Positions 7,636 through 17,605 of a stretch of DNA of 61,271 nt are shown one piece after another. Source of the DNA: JBHENC01 sp051000345. GTDB taxonomy: Bacteria; Acidobacteriota; Blastocatellia; Pyrinomonadales; Pyrinomonadaceae. The stretch is taken from NCBI GenBank assembly GCA_051000345.1, contig JBPCOJ010000086.1:1-61271 (forward strand), written 5' to 3'. Within the stretch, counting starts at the first letter, position 1. The number at the start of each line of letters is the position of its first letter. Under the pieces are notes generated by a model, which was given only the letters and a program-made list of their open reading frames with translations, searched no databases and was not told the origin of the DNA. The translations under genes and the position numbers were made by a program.

Positions 7636-10068
7636 CTACTCATGCCTGAGCGCCACCATTGGATCAACTTTCATAGCCTTACGCGCCGGAAAGTAACACG
7701 CGATGAGAGCAACGAAGGCAAGCAGCGCGGAGATGCCCGCGAATGTCACAGGATCAGTCGCGCTTACCGTAAACAGAAGACTTGCCATTAATCTCGTTAA
7801 AGCGAACGCGCCAAAGAGTCCGATTGCGATACCGATGAGAGTAAGCCGCAGGCCATGCCCGACGACGAGTTTGAGCACGTCGTGCTGACTTGCTCCTAAA
7901 GCCATGCGAATGCCGATTTCGCGCGTGCGCTGCGTCACAGAGTACGCGATGACGCCGTAGATGCCGATGGATGCGAGGACAAGCGCAAGGACGGCGAAGA
8001 GGCCGAGCAACCACACAGCCAAACGGTTCGAGGCAATCGACTGTGCAAGCAGCGAGTCCATCGTCTTGATGTCGTAAACGGGTTGATCTTTATCAACGCC
8101 CAGCACTTCGCGGCGCACAGCCGTTGCGATGCTCAAAGGATCGGCAGCCGTAGTTCGCACCACGAGCGACATCGCTGCCTGCGGTTGCTGCATAAACGGA
8201 TAATAGATTTCCGGCCTCAACCTCTCCGCAAGACCGTAACGCCGCACGTCGCCTGCGATGCCGATAATCGTCAGCCATGGACGATTGTTTTCCGAATCTC
8301 CGCCGCGAATATGTTTGCCTATCGGGTCTTCGACGCCGAAGAATCGCCGCGCCATTGTTTCGCTGATCACGGCGACAGGCAAAGCGCCTTTTTTGTCTTG
8401 TTCGGTAAAGGCGCGGCCTTTCACAATCGGTATGCCCGTCGCGCTGAAATAGCTCGGGCTGACGGAATCATAACTAGCAATCAAGGCGTCCTTCGGCGTT
8501 TGGGCTTCAGGCCGTCCTTCGATTGTGAAATCGGATTGCGAATCGCCTATGAACGGAAGATTCGTCGTCGCTCCGGCGGACGCGACGCCGGGCAGCGCGC
8601 TGATGCGTTCGAGCACTGCGCCAAAAAAGTTTAACTGCTTGTAATCTTCCGCGTACCTCGCGGGCGGCAAATTAATCTGCATCGTCAAAACATTATGCGG
8701 ATCGACGCCCGGCTTGACTTCGCGCAAGCGATAAAAGCTTTTCAGCATCAAGCCTGCGCCGATTAACAGCAGCAGCGACAAAGCGACTTCACCGATGACC
8801 AACAAACTACGCACGCGATTGCGCCGACCTGCGCCCATCAAAGACTTGCCGCCCTCCTTTAATCCCTCCGTCAAATCCGGCTTTGTTCCCTGCCACGCCG
8901 GAGCGAGTCCGAGCAGCACGCCCGTCAAAAGCGAGACGAGCAAAGTGAAGCCGAGCGCGTAACGGTCAAGGCCGATCTCGCCCGCGCGCGGCACGTCTTC
9001 CGGCAACGCCGCGACAAGCGCATCGATGCTCCACAGCGCGAACAACAACGCCACCGCGCCGCCCATCAGCGACAGCAATACGCTCTCCGTCAACAACTGC
9101 CGCATGAGCCGCGCGCGGCTTGCGCCGAGCGCCAAACGTATCGCAATCTCTTTTTGCCTTGCCGCCGCGCGTGCTAATTGAAGGTTGGCAACGTTGGCGC
9201 ACGCAATCAAGAGCACGAAGCCGACTGCGCCGAAAAGTATGAGCAATGACGGTTCGATGTCTTCCGTTAAAAGCGATTGCAAGCCTGAAACCTTTACGTC
9301 CCAATCAGCGTTCGATCCCGGATACTGCGCGGCCAATCTTTGCGAGATTCCATTCATCTCCGTCTGCGCCTGCGCTAAGGAAACGCTTTTTTTCAAACGC
9401 CCGACGACGATCAGATTGCGATGCCCGCGCCTGCCCGTCTCGCCCGCCGTAACATCCAGAGGAACCCACACGCTCGTTTCCGTATCGCCTTCCGGGAAAT
9501 GAAACGTCGGCGGCATCACACCGATAACCGTGTATGCTTCACCGCTCAACATAATCGTTTGCCCGATCAAAGCAGGGTTAGCATTGAAGCGCCGCCGCCA
9601 CAAACCGTCGTTAAGCACCACGACCTTATTGCGCCCCGCTCCTTCCTCTTCTTCGCCGAACGTGCGCCCCAAACTTGCGTTGACGCCGAGCAACGGAAAC
9701 AGCGCGGCACTTGCCGACGCGCTCGACACGCGCTCCGGTTCGCCGCCCGCGATTGTCAAATTAAAGCTCGCTTCCTCCATTGCCGCGAGTTGCTCGAAGA
9801 CGTGATTCTGATTTCGCCAGTCAACGAAGTCAGGCCCCGATACGGGAAACACATCTATATCCAACTTCGGCGCGGTGCCTAAGATAGTCACAATCTGTTC
9901 CGGGTCTTTGTACGGCAAAGGCCGCAGTATCACCGCGTTGACCACCGAGAAGATCGCCATGTTCGCGCCGATGCCTAAAGCAAGAGCGAGCACCGCGATG
10001 ACTGTAAAGCCCGGACGCTTTGCGAGCATCCGAATCCCGTAGCGCACATCCTGCCAGAGCGTCGTCAT
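7636..10068 (-). CDS. ADOP-type ABC permease, copy P1
   Basis: An 810-aa FtsX/MacB-type permease with the ADOP layout of two MacB_PCD-FtsX units. TM1 lies near residues 20-42 (IAVLALALGIGANMAIF). The first FtsX core is near 285 (LLIACANVANLQLARA). A second extracytoplasmic domain and three C-terminal TMs follow, with the tail KVDPMVALRHE. These proteins couple cytoplasmic ATP hydrolysis to work outside the membrane; substrates are mostly unknown. AGGAG lies 6 bp before ATG and overlaps the TAG stop of P2, so the copies are translationally linked. It is last of seven and 31 bp ahead of the regulator. It belongs to the PDFVDWRNQ sub-type. Confidence 0.93.
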   Translation of the reverse strand: MTTLWQDVRYGIRMLAKRPGFTVIAVLALALGIGANMAIFSVVNAVILRPLPYKDPEQIVTILGTAPKLDIDVFPVSGPDFVDWRNQNHVFEQLAAMEEASFNLTIAGGEPERVSSASASAALFPLLGVNASLGRTFGEEEEGAGRNKVVVLNDGLWRRRFNANPALIGQTIMLSGEAYTVIGVMPPTFHFPEGDTETSVWVPLDVTAGETGRRGHRNLIVVGRLKKSVSLAQAQTEMNGISQRLAAQYPGSNADWDVKVSGLQSLLTEDIEPSLLILFGAVGFVLLIACANVANLQLARAAARQKEIAIRLALGASRARLMRQLLTESVLLSLMGGAVALLFALWSIDALVAALPEDVPRAGEIGLDRYALGFTLLVSLLTGVLLGLAPAWQGTKPDLTEGLKEGGKSLMGAGRRNRVRSLLVIGEVALSLLLLIGAGLMLKSFYRLREVKPGVDPHNVLTMQINLPPARYAEDYKQLNFFGAVLERISALPGVASAGATTNLPFIGDSQSDFTIEGRPEAQTPKDALIASYDSVSPSYFSATGIPIVKGRAFTEQDKKGALPVAVISETMARRFFGVEDPIGKHIRGGDSENNRPWLTIIGIAGDVRRYGLAERLRPEIYYPFMQQPQAAMSLVVRTTAADPLSIATAVRREVLGVDKDQPVYDIKTMDSLLAQSIASNRLAVWLLGLFAVLALVLASIGIYGVIAYSVTQRTREIGIRMALGASQHDVLKLVVGHGLRLTLIGIAIGLFGAFALTRLMASLLFTVSATDPVTFAGISALLAFVALIACYFPARKAMKVDPMVALRHE

Positions 10069-10077
10069 CGTGTTCTC

Positions 10078-12519
10078 CTAATCGTGTCTGAGGGCAATCA
10101 TCGGATCGACTTTTGTGGCGCGCTGTGCCGGGACGTAGCACGCAACAAGCGCGACGCCCGCAAGCAGCGCGGAGATTCCGGCAAACGTCCACACGTCCGT
10201 CGCGCTCACACCATAAAGAATACTCGCCATCAAGCGCGTCACCGCGAAGGCCGCGACGAGGCCTGCGCCGATGCCGATTAAAATCAACTTCATGCCGTGC
10301 CCGATGACGAGGCGAAAAATGTCACCGCGTTGCGCGCCCAAGGCCATGCGTATGCCGATTTCGTGCGTGCGCTGCGCCACCGAATACGCGATGACGGCGT
10401 AGATGCCGACTGCCGCGAGCAGCAGCGCGACGAGCGCGAAGGCGGCGAACATGAACGAAGACAAACGCTGCGGAGCCATTGATTCGCTAAAGACCTGATC
10501 TATCGTGCGCACGTTGTAAAGGGGCTGATCCTTATCAATCGCCTGCAATTCACTTCGCACGGCGGCAGTCAGCGCCGCCGGATCGCCATTTTTCGCGCGC
10601 ACGATGAATGTCATCTCGCGCCAGGGGTTTTGCGCGTAGGGCTGATAAACGGCGAGTTCCTGTTCGGTTACCTTTTCGCTAAAGGCTTCGTGCCGCACAT
10701 CGCCGACCACGCCGACAATTTCGTATGGCTTGTCGCCGCTGCCCAATCGCAAACGCTTGCCGAGCGGGTCTTCATTCTTGAAATGCTTTTGTGCAAGCGC
10801 GCGGCTGATGATGAGAACGGGCGTCGCTTCCGCCGTATCGCGCGTATCGAAATTGCGTCCTTCGAGCAGCGGAATTTCCATCGTTTTGAAGTAATTCAAA
10901 CTGCCGACCTGAATGTAGGCGAGCGGCGTTTGTCCGGGCGCGGGCGTCGGCTCTCCGTCGCGCCAAAAGCCCGTGTCGGAGTTATCGAAACCGAGCGGAA
11001 GGTTGTTGATCGCCGCGGCATTCGTCAAGCCCGGCAGCGTCTCAAGGCGTTCGAGGAATCGTTTTTGAAAGTTCACGCGCTCTTCATCCTTCGGATATTT
11101 CAAGCGTGGCAAGGCGACGCCGAACGTGAGCGCGCCGCGTGCGTTAAAGCCCGGATCGACATTTATGAGTTTCACGAAACTGCGCATCATCAAGCCCGCG
11201 CCGACGAGCAGCACGAGGCTTAAAGCAACTTCCGTGACGACGAGAAGGCTACGCGTGCGATTGCGCCCGCGTCCCGATTGCGCACCGCTACTGCGCCCGC
11301 CTTCCTTCAGCGCTTCGTTGAGATTCGTCTTCGATGCTTGCAGCGCAGGCACGAGGCCGAAGACCACGCCGGTCACGAGCGACAACAACATCGTAAAGCC
11401 GAACACGCGCCAATCAATGCCGAGATTCGACCAACCGCTAACGAACTTCGCAAAGTTGGCGGGCATTCCGGCGCGCAGCGCATCAACGCTCCACACGCTT
11501 AAAAGCAATCCGAGCGCTCCGCCCGCGATTGCCAGCAACAAGCTTTCCGTCAGCAGTTGCCGCACAACGCGAAAGCGGCTCGCGCCGAGGGTGAGGCGAA
11601 TGGCGATTTCATGGCGGCGTTCGGCGGCGCGCAAGAGCAATAGATTAGCGACGTTGGCGCACGCGATCAATAACACGAACCCGCACGCGCCGAGCATGAT
11701 GATTAAGTACGGGCGCGGCCCGCGCGTCTCGGATTCGAGAAAGTTCATCGCGCGCAGGCCGCGTCCCTCGTTCGTCTGCGGATACTGCGCGGCAAGCCTT
11801 TGCGCGAGTCCGTTTAACTCGCTTGTCGCCTGTTCGACGGAAGCATTCGGTTTGAGACGCCCGACGACGCGCATGTAATGTGATTCACGATCAGCCGTGT
11901 CTTCCTTATCGAAAATAAATGGCGTCCACATCTCGACATTGCCGCGCGGATAGTTCGCTTCGGGCGGCGCAATGCCTGCGACTGTAAAATTGCGTTCGTT
12001 GATTTTAACGATGCGCCCGATTATGTTCGGTTCGCTGTTAAAGCGTCGTCGCCATAACGCATCGCTCAGGATAACGACGGGATCGCGTCCCGTTTGTTCT
12101 TCTTCGGCAGCGAAGGAGCGTCCCATCTTCATCTCGATGCCGAGCACCTCGAAAAAGCCCGGCGTCACCGTCGCGCCCGTGATGCGTTCGGGTCTCTCGT
12201 TCTCTGTGAGATTCGCCGACCAACCGCTTGTCGCGGCGATTGATTCAAACGCCGTAATCTGGTTTCGGATGTCGAGAAAAATAGCGGGCGCAACGCTTCC
12301 GGTTTGCATGTCGAGCGCCGGTATCGTTTCAAACACATTCACGATGCGCGGCATATCGCGGAACGCGAACGGCTTCAGCAACAGCGCATCGATGGCGCTG
12401 AAGATCGTCGTGTTCGCGGCGATGCCGAGCGCCAGCGTGAAGATTGCAACCACCGTAAAGCCCGGATTCTTCCACAACATACGCACCGCAAACCGCACGT
12501 CCTGCCACAAAGTATTCAT
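10078..12519 (-). CDS. ADOP-type ABC permease, copy P2
   Basis: An 813-aa permease of the same layout as P1. TM1 follows MNTLWQDVRFAVRML, the first core has LLIACANVANLLLLRA, and the second FtsX unit has THEIGIRMALGA. The tail is KVDPMIALRHD, ending in Asp instead of the usual Glu. The frame opens at 12546, but the ATG at 12519 has GAGGTG at proper spacing and matches the other copies. Its first extracytoplasmic loop (NVFETIPALDMQTGSVAPAI) diverges from the other copies, so each paralogue may face a different ligand. Confidence 0.92.
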   Translation of the reverse strand: MNTLWQDVRFAVRMLWKNPGFTVVAIFTLALGIAANTTIFSAIDALLLKPFAFRDMPRIVNVFETIPALDMQTGSVAPAIFLDIRNQITAFESIAATSGWSANLTENERPERITGATVTPGFFEVLGIEMKMGRSFAAEEEQTGRDPVVILSDALWRRRFNSEPNIIGRIVKINERNFTVAGIAPPEANYPRGNVEMWTPFIFDKEDTADRESHYMRVVGRLKPNASVEQATSELNGLAQRLAAQYPQTNEGRGLRAMNFLESETRGPRPYLIIMLGACGFVLLIACANVANLLLLRAAERRHEIAIRLTLGASRFRVVRQLLTESLLLAIAGGALGLLLSVWSVDALRAGMPANFAKFVSGWSNLGIDWRVFGFTMLLSLVTGVVFGLVPALQASKTNLNEALKEGGRSSGAQSGRGRNRTRSLLVVTEVALSLVLLVGAGLMMRSFVKLINVDPGFNARGALTFGVALPRLKYPKDEERVNFQKRFLERLETLPGLTNAAAINNLPLGFDNSDTGFWRDGEPTPAPGQTPLAYIQVGSLNYFKTMEIPLLEGRNFDTRDTAEATPVLIISRALAQKHFKNEDPLGKRLRLGSGDKPYEIVGVVGDVRHEAFSEKVTEQELAVYQPYAQNPWREMTFIVRAKNGDPAALTAAVRSELQAIDKDQPLYNVRTIDQVFSESMAPQRLSSFMFAAFALVALLLAAVGIYAVIAYSVAQRTHEIGIRMALGAQRGDIFRLVIGHGMKLILIGIGAGLVAAFAVTRLMASILYGVSATDVWTFAGISALLAGVALVACYVPAQRATKVDPMIALRHD

Positions 12520-12554
12520 CGCTGCACCTCTATGTTTTTTTCTCACCCACTAAA

Positions 12555-14972
12555 TTATTCGTGCCGGAGCGCGATCATCGGATCGACTTTCGTCGCCCGA
12601 CGCGCCGGAACGAGGCAGGCGACGAGCGCGACTCCGGCAAGTAATACCGATACGCCGACGAACGTCACGGGATCAGTCGCGCTTACGCCGTACAGCAAAC
12701 TCGCCATCACGCGCGTCACCGCGAAAGCGGCAACCAAACCGATCACGATGCCGACGAGCGCCAGCCCCATGCCTTGCTTGACGACGAGGCGAAGCACATC
12801 GCTCGCCTGCGCGCCCAAGGCCATGCGAATGCCGATTTCGTGCGTGCGCTGTGTCACAGAGTAAGCGATGACGCCGTAGATGCCGACGCTCGCCAACAGA
12901 AGCGCAATGCACGCGAAGAGTCCGAGCAGCAACGTGCGAAAACGCGGTTGCGCGGCGGATTCGGAAACGCGTTGCTCCATCGTCTTGATGTTGTAGATCG
13001 GCAAATCCTTATCGAGCGCCTGCACTTCGTTTCTGATCGCGGCAGTGAGCTTCGACGAATCACCACCATTGGCGCGCACGACTATGTTTGTCATCGGCGA
13101 GGGAGTTTGCGCGTGATTGACATACATTTCGCCCGTCGGCTCTTGATCCAGACTGCTGTGATGAATGTTCCCGACGACTCCCGCAATTTCGCCCGTCCAT
13201 GGCTTGCCGAAGTCAATCGTCAAGCGTTTTCCAAGCGGGTCTTCGTTGGGAAGAAAGCGCCGCGCAAAGCTATCGCTGACGATAATGGCGTTCGGAGCGT
13301 TTGCCGAATCGCGCTCTGTAAACGCTCGCCCTTTAAGCAGCGGAATGCCGATGGCGCGAAAATAATCCGGGCTGATGATGCGTATGTTGGCGTCGTTTTC
13401 GAGGCTTCCGAAGGCCACCGGTGGCTTGCCTTCGATAGTAAAAAACGTATCGTTTTCCTGACCGCTCAAAGGAAGTTCCGTCACAGTTCCGGCAGACTCC
13501 ACGCCGGGCAAAGCTTCAATGCGCGAAACGAGTGTCTGAAAAAAGGCGGCGGTTTGTTGCGGCTCTGGATACTTCGCGCGCGCCAGCGAAAGTTGCATCG
13601 TCAAAACATTCGTCGCCGTAAAGCCCGGATCGACGTGTGTCAATCGCAGGAAACTTTTAATCAATAGTCCCGCGCCGACGAGCAGCATCAAAGAGAGCGC
13701 GACTTCCGAGACGACGAGCAACGCGCGCAGGCGCTGTCCCTTCGCTCCCATTGTGCCGCGACTTCCCTCTTTGAGCGTCTCCGTTAAATTCGACTTCGAG
13801 GTGGAGAGCGCAGGAAAGAGGCCGAAGATGATACCGGTCAAAAGCGAGATGAACAGTGTGAACAGGAGCACGCGCCAATCAATCGTCGCTTCTTTAATGC
13901 GCGGAAGATTTTCGGGACTAAACGCGACGAGCAGATCAACGCTCCACACAGCGAGCAGCAACCCTAAGCCTCCGCCGACAAGCGAGAGCAATACGCTTTC
14001 CGTCAAAAGCTGCCGCACGACACGCACGCGGCTCGCGCCCAAAGCTGAACGAATCGCAATCTCTCTGTGCCTGGACACGCCGCGCGCCAAGGATAAGTTG
14101 GCGACGTTCGCACACGCGATCAAGAGCACGAGGCCAACCGCGCCCAACAGCACAAGCAATGTTAACCGCAGTTGCCCGACGAGCCTTTCCGGTAGCAGCG
14201 TTAATCCTAAACCGAAATGCGTGTTCGATTCGGGATACTGCTTTTCAAGCCCGTGCGCGATGTTATTAACTTCAGCCTGCGCTTGATCGAGCGTCACGCC
14301 GCTTTTCAATCGCCCGACGGCTGTCAGAAAGTGCGTTCTGCGTTGCGACATCTGCGGAGTTTTGAAAGCAATCGGCGTCCATAGTTGGGCGGCGCGCGGA
14401 AACTGAAAATCGGGCGGCATGATGCCGATGATCGTCGCGTTCTGTCCGTTGAGCGCAAGAGTTTTTCCGACAAGCTTCGGATCACCGCCGAAGCGACTTT
14501 GCCAGAGGCCGTGACTTATGACGACCACACCATTGCGCCCGGACTGTTCTTCGTCCGCGAGAAATGTTCGCCCGCCCGCCACAGGCTGAACGCCGAGCGT
14601 CTCAAAGAATCCTGCCGAGACACGCGCGCTCGTCACACGCTCCGGCTCGCCCTCGCCCGTCAGCGTAAACGATAAAGGTTGAAACGCGGCGAAGCGCTCG
14701 AAGGCGTGCGCCTGCTCGCGGTAATCCAAAAAGTCCGGCGGCGAAATCGCACCGCCCTTCGTGTTGTCTCGAAAGTCCAATCCTTCGGCGTACACAAGGC
14801 GGTCAGCCTCCGCAAACGGCAAAGGGCGTAGGAGCACAGCATTGACGACGCTGAAGATCGCGCTGTTGACGCCGATTCCCAAGGCCAGAGTAAGCACCGT
14901 GATCGCCGCGAAGCCGGGCTTTTTAAGCAGCGTCCGAAAACCGTAACGTATGTCTTGCCACAGAGTCGCCAT
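12555..14972 (-). CDS. ADOP-type ABC permease, copy P3
   Basis: An 805-aa full-length permease. The N-terminus is MATLWQDIRYGFRTLLKKPG, the first core has LLIACANVANLSLARG, and the second has THEIGIRMALGAQASDV, with tail KVDPMIALRHE. The start has AGGAG 5 bp upstream, and this motif overlaps the TAG of P4. It belongs to the PDFLDYREQ sub-type with P1, P2, P5 and P7 (linker RLRALLVVSEVALSL). No disabling change is visible. Confidence 0.92.
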   Translation of the reverse strand: MATLWQDIRYGFRTLLKKPGFAAITVLTLALGIGVNSAIFSVVNAVLLRPLPFAEADRLVYAEGLDFRDNTKGGAISPPDFLDYREQAHAFERFAAFQPLSFTLTGEGEPERVTSARVSAGFFETLGVQPVAGGRTFLADEEQSGRNGVVVISHGLWQSRFGGDPKLVGKTLALNGQNATIIGIMPPDFQFPRAAQLWTPIAFKTPQMSQRRTHFLTAVGRLKSGVTLDQAQAEVNNIAHGLEKQYPESNTHFGLGLTLLPERLVGQLRLTLLVLLGAVGLVLLIACANVANLSLARGVSRHREIAIRSALGASRVRVVRQLLTESVLLSLVGGGLGLLLAVWSVDLLVAFSPENLPRIKEATIDWRVLLFTLFISLLTGIIFGLFPALSTSKSNLTETLKEGSRGTMGAKGQRLRALLVVSEVALSLMLLVGAGLLIKSFLRLTHVDPGFTATNVLTMQLSLARAKYPEPQQTAAFFQTLVSRIEALPGVESAGTVTELPLSGQENDTFFTIEGKPPVAFGSLENDANIRIISPDYFRAIGIPLLKGRAFTERDSANAPNAIIVSDSFARRFLPNEDPLGKRLTIDFGKPWTGEIAGVVGNIHHSSLDQEPTGEMYVNHAQTPSPMTNIVVRANGGDSSKLTAAIRNEVQALDKDLPIYNIKTMEQRVSESAAQPRFRTLLLGLFACIALLLASVGIYGVIAYSVTQRTHEIGIRMALGAQASDVLRLVVKQGMGLALVGIVIGLVAAFAVTRVMASLLYGVSATDPVTFVGVSVLLAGVALVACLVPARRATKVDPMIALRHE

Positions 14973-14980
14973 GATTTCTC

Positions 14981-17497
14981 CTATTCGTATCGAAGCGCGA
15001 TCATCGGATCGACTTTCGTCGCCCTACGCGCCGGAATAAAATTCGCCACGAGCGCGATGGCGGCGAGAAACACGGCGATGCCGATGAAGGTCGAAGGGTC
15101 TGTCACGCTGACGCCGTAGAGAAAGCTTGCGAGCAGGCGCGTCAACGCGAACGCTCCTGCCAGACCGAACAGAATGCCGACGCCGACGAGCGTCATGCCT
15201 TCGTACAACACAAGCCGCAGTACGTCGCCGCGCTGCGCGCCGAGAGCCATCCGAATGCCGATCTCGCGCGTGCGCCGCGCCACCGAATAAGCCATCACGC
15301 CGTATAAACCGACGGCGGCAAGGAGCAACGCCAGCAATCCGAAAACGCCGAGCAAGACCGCGCCCATCCGTGCCGCATACAGGGAATTGCCGAGCAGTTC
15401 CGTCATCGGTCTGATGTCCGTAACCGGCAAGTTCTTTTCAATCGCCTGTACTTCTCTGCGCACCGGCGCGAGGAAGTTCGCCGGGTCGGTTTTTGTACGC
15501 ACAATCAAGCTTATGCCGCTCTCATAGCGTTGCGCTATTGGTTGATAAACAAACGGCGCGGGCGCTTCGCCGAGCGTCAGGTACTTGCTGTCGCGCGCAA
15601 GGCCGACGATTTCCAGCCAGGGGTCTTTTGCTCCGCTTAGTCTGATGCGTTTGCCAATCGGGTCTTGACCGGCAAGGTAACGCTTCACGAAAGTTTCGTT
15701 GACGACGGCGACGCCCGGCGCGCCCTCACGATCCTGCGTCGTGAACTCACGCCCACGCAGCAAAGGAATCTGCAGCGTCTCGAAATATCGCAACCCGATT
15801 GAAGAGGTAAGCGTCGTGTTGCGGCGCGACTCCGCAATCGCACCCGCGCCTTTACCGTTGGTGGCGCTATCAATGCTCTCCTGTCCCTCGACAACCACAC
15901 TGGTTTGATGGCGCGAGCCGTTCAAGGGCGCAGCGCTCGTGAGCGTTGCGGACTGCACGCCCGGCAAGGCTTCAATGCGCTCGATTACCTGCCTGTAAAA
16001 TTCTTGTCCCTGCGGTTTCGTGTAGCGCAGCAAATTCGTGTTGAGCCGCATTACCAAAGCATTTTCCGGGTTGAAGCCGGGATCGATGCGCTGCGCTTGC
16101 CGGAGGCTGCGTAGAAACAGCCCCGCGCCGATCAGGAGCACGAGCGACACTGCGACCTGCGCGACGACGAGCAAATTACGCAAACTGAAGTGCCGCCGCG
16201 AGCCTTTACCGGGCAACATCATCGCTTCATCTTTGAGCGCGTTGACGAGGTCTGGATTTGAAGCTTGGAGCGCCGGAGCGATGCCGAATGCGAGACCTGT
16301 CAAGACAGACAGCACCAGCGTGAACAACAGCACGCGCGCGTCCAAATTGAAATCAAAGACGAACGGAAAGATGTTATCCGGCGTGTAAGTTCTGAGCACA
16401 TCGATTATCCACACGGCGAGCAGCAGCCCGACTGCGCCGCCCAATGCCGACAGCAACATGCTCTCCGTCAAGAGTTGGCGAATCAAACGCCCGCGACTCG
16501 CGCCCAAAGCAAGGCGAATGCCGATTTCGCGGCGTCTCGTGGAAGCACGCGCCAGCAGCAAGTTCGCCACGTTCGCGCACGCGATCAAGAGCACGAGGCC
16601 GACCACAGACATCAACAATCCGGCAACCGAGAGAAGTGTGCCGCGCTGTTTGGGATCGCCTTTGCTGACAGGATAAAGCGTTGCTGTTTTATCTCGATTC
16701 GTTTGCGGGTAAGCCTGCTCTAATTGCTTTGCGAGCGTTTGTATTCCGGCCTGCGCCTGCTCGACTGTGACGCCGGGTTTGAGGCGGCCTATCACGTTGA
16801 GCCACCCATGGCTGCGCTTCGATAGCGGATCAGGATTCATCTCGCCGGAATAACCGCTGCCCGGCGGCGGGCGCACGACTGCCTGCATCATCATCGGCAG
16901 ATAAATATCCTTTGTCTGCCCCGCCTCCGTGCCGTTAAAATTCGCCGGAGCAACGCCCACAACCGTAAAGGATTGTCCATTCAAAAGCAGTTGCTTGCCG
17001 ACGACGTTTCGATCCGCCGCAAAGCGTCTTTGCCACAAACCATAACCGATAATTGCAACCGGATGCGCGCCCGGCGTTCTGTCTTCCTCCGGCAGAAACG
17101 TGCGTCCCACCGCCGCGCGCACGCCGAGCACATCGAAGTAGTTGCCCGTCACGATCAAACCGGGAATCGCTTCAGTCTGATCGTCGCTGTTCAAGCTGAC
17201 AGCGGCAAAGGAGAAGGCCGTTATCCCGCTAAAGACTTCGTTCTTATCACGATAATCGACGTAGTCCGGGTACGAAGAAACATCGTAGGGATTAGCGCGG
17301 CGGCTACTGAACACGGAGACGAGTCGCTCCGGCTCGACAACCGGCAGAGGTCTGAGCAGCACGGCGTTGACGAAACTAAAGATCGAAGTGTTTGCGCCGA
17401 TGCCGAGCGCGAGAGAAAGAACGGCGATTGCCGTAAAAGCCGGACTCTTCAACAGCATCCGCGCCGCATAGCGCAAGTCTTGCCAAAAGCTTTTCAT
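14981..17497 (-). CDS. ADOP-type ABC permease, copy P4 (second sub-type)
   Basis: An 838-aa permease, the longest of the set. ATG 17497 has GGAGG upstream; a GTG four codons earlier only extends the frame. It belongs to a distinct sub-type shared with P6 and P8, marked by YPDYVDYRDKNEVFSGI after TM1, a linker SLRNLLVVAQVAVSL in place of the RSLLVVSEVALSL type, and LAFGIAPALQAS. The tail is KVDPMIALRYE. It is followed upstream by the only sizeable gap within the permease run (17498-17605). Confidence 0.92.
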   Translation of the reverse strand: MKSFWQDLRYAARMLLKSPAFTAIAVLSLALGIGANTSIFSFVNAVLLRPLPVVEPERLVSVFSSRRANPYDVSSYPDYVDYRDKNEVFSGITAFSFAAVSLNSDDQTEAIPGLIVTGNYFDVLGVRAAVGRTFLPEEDRTPGAHPVAIIGYGLWQRRFAADRNVVGKQLLLNGQSFTVVGVAPANFNGTEAGQTKDIYLPMMMQAVVRPPPGSGYSGEMNPDPLSKRSHGWLNVIGRLKPGVTVEQAQAGIQTLAKQLEQAYPQTNRDKTATLYPVSKGDPKQRGTLLSVAGLLMSVVGLVLLIACANVANLLLARASTRRREIGIRLALGASRGRLIRQLLTESMLLSALGGAVGLLLAVWIIDVLRTYTPDNIFPFVFDFNLDARVLLFTLVLSVLTGLAFGIAPALQASNPDLVNALKDEAMMLPGKGSRRHFSLRNLLVVAQVAVSLVLLIGAGLFLRSLRQAQRIDPGFNPENALVMRLNTNLLRYTKPQGQEFYRQVIERIEALPGVQSATLTSAAPLNGSRHQTSVVVEGQESIDSATNGKGAGAIAESRRNTTLTSSIGLRYFETLQIPLLRGREFTTQDREGAPGVAVVNETFVKRYLAGQDPIGKRIRLSGAKDPWLEIVGLARDSKYLTLGEAPAPFVYQPIAQRYESGISLIVRTKTDPANFLAPVRREVQAIEKNLPVTDIRPMTELLGNSLYAARMGAVLLGVFGLLALLLAAVGLYGVMAYSVARRTREIGIRMALGAQRGDVLRLVLYEGMTLVGVGILFGLAGAFALTRLLASFLYGVSVTDPSTFIGIAVFLAAIALVANFIPARRATKVDPMIALRYE

Positions 17498-17605
17498 CAA
17501 CACCTCCACCGCAAATGAAACCGGGAACGTCGCGGGATTAATTGACCAACGAAAGCCTTATCATGTGTTCATCCATCGTTCCGCATCCACTACTATTAAT
17601 CGTCG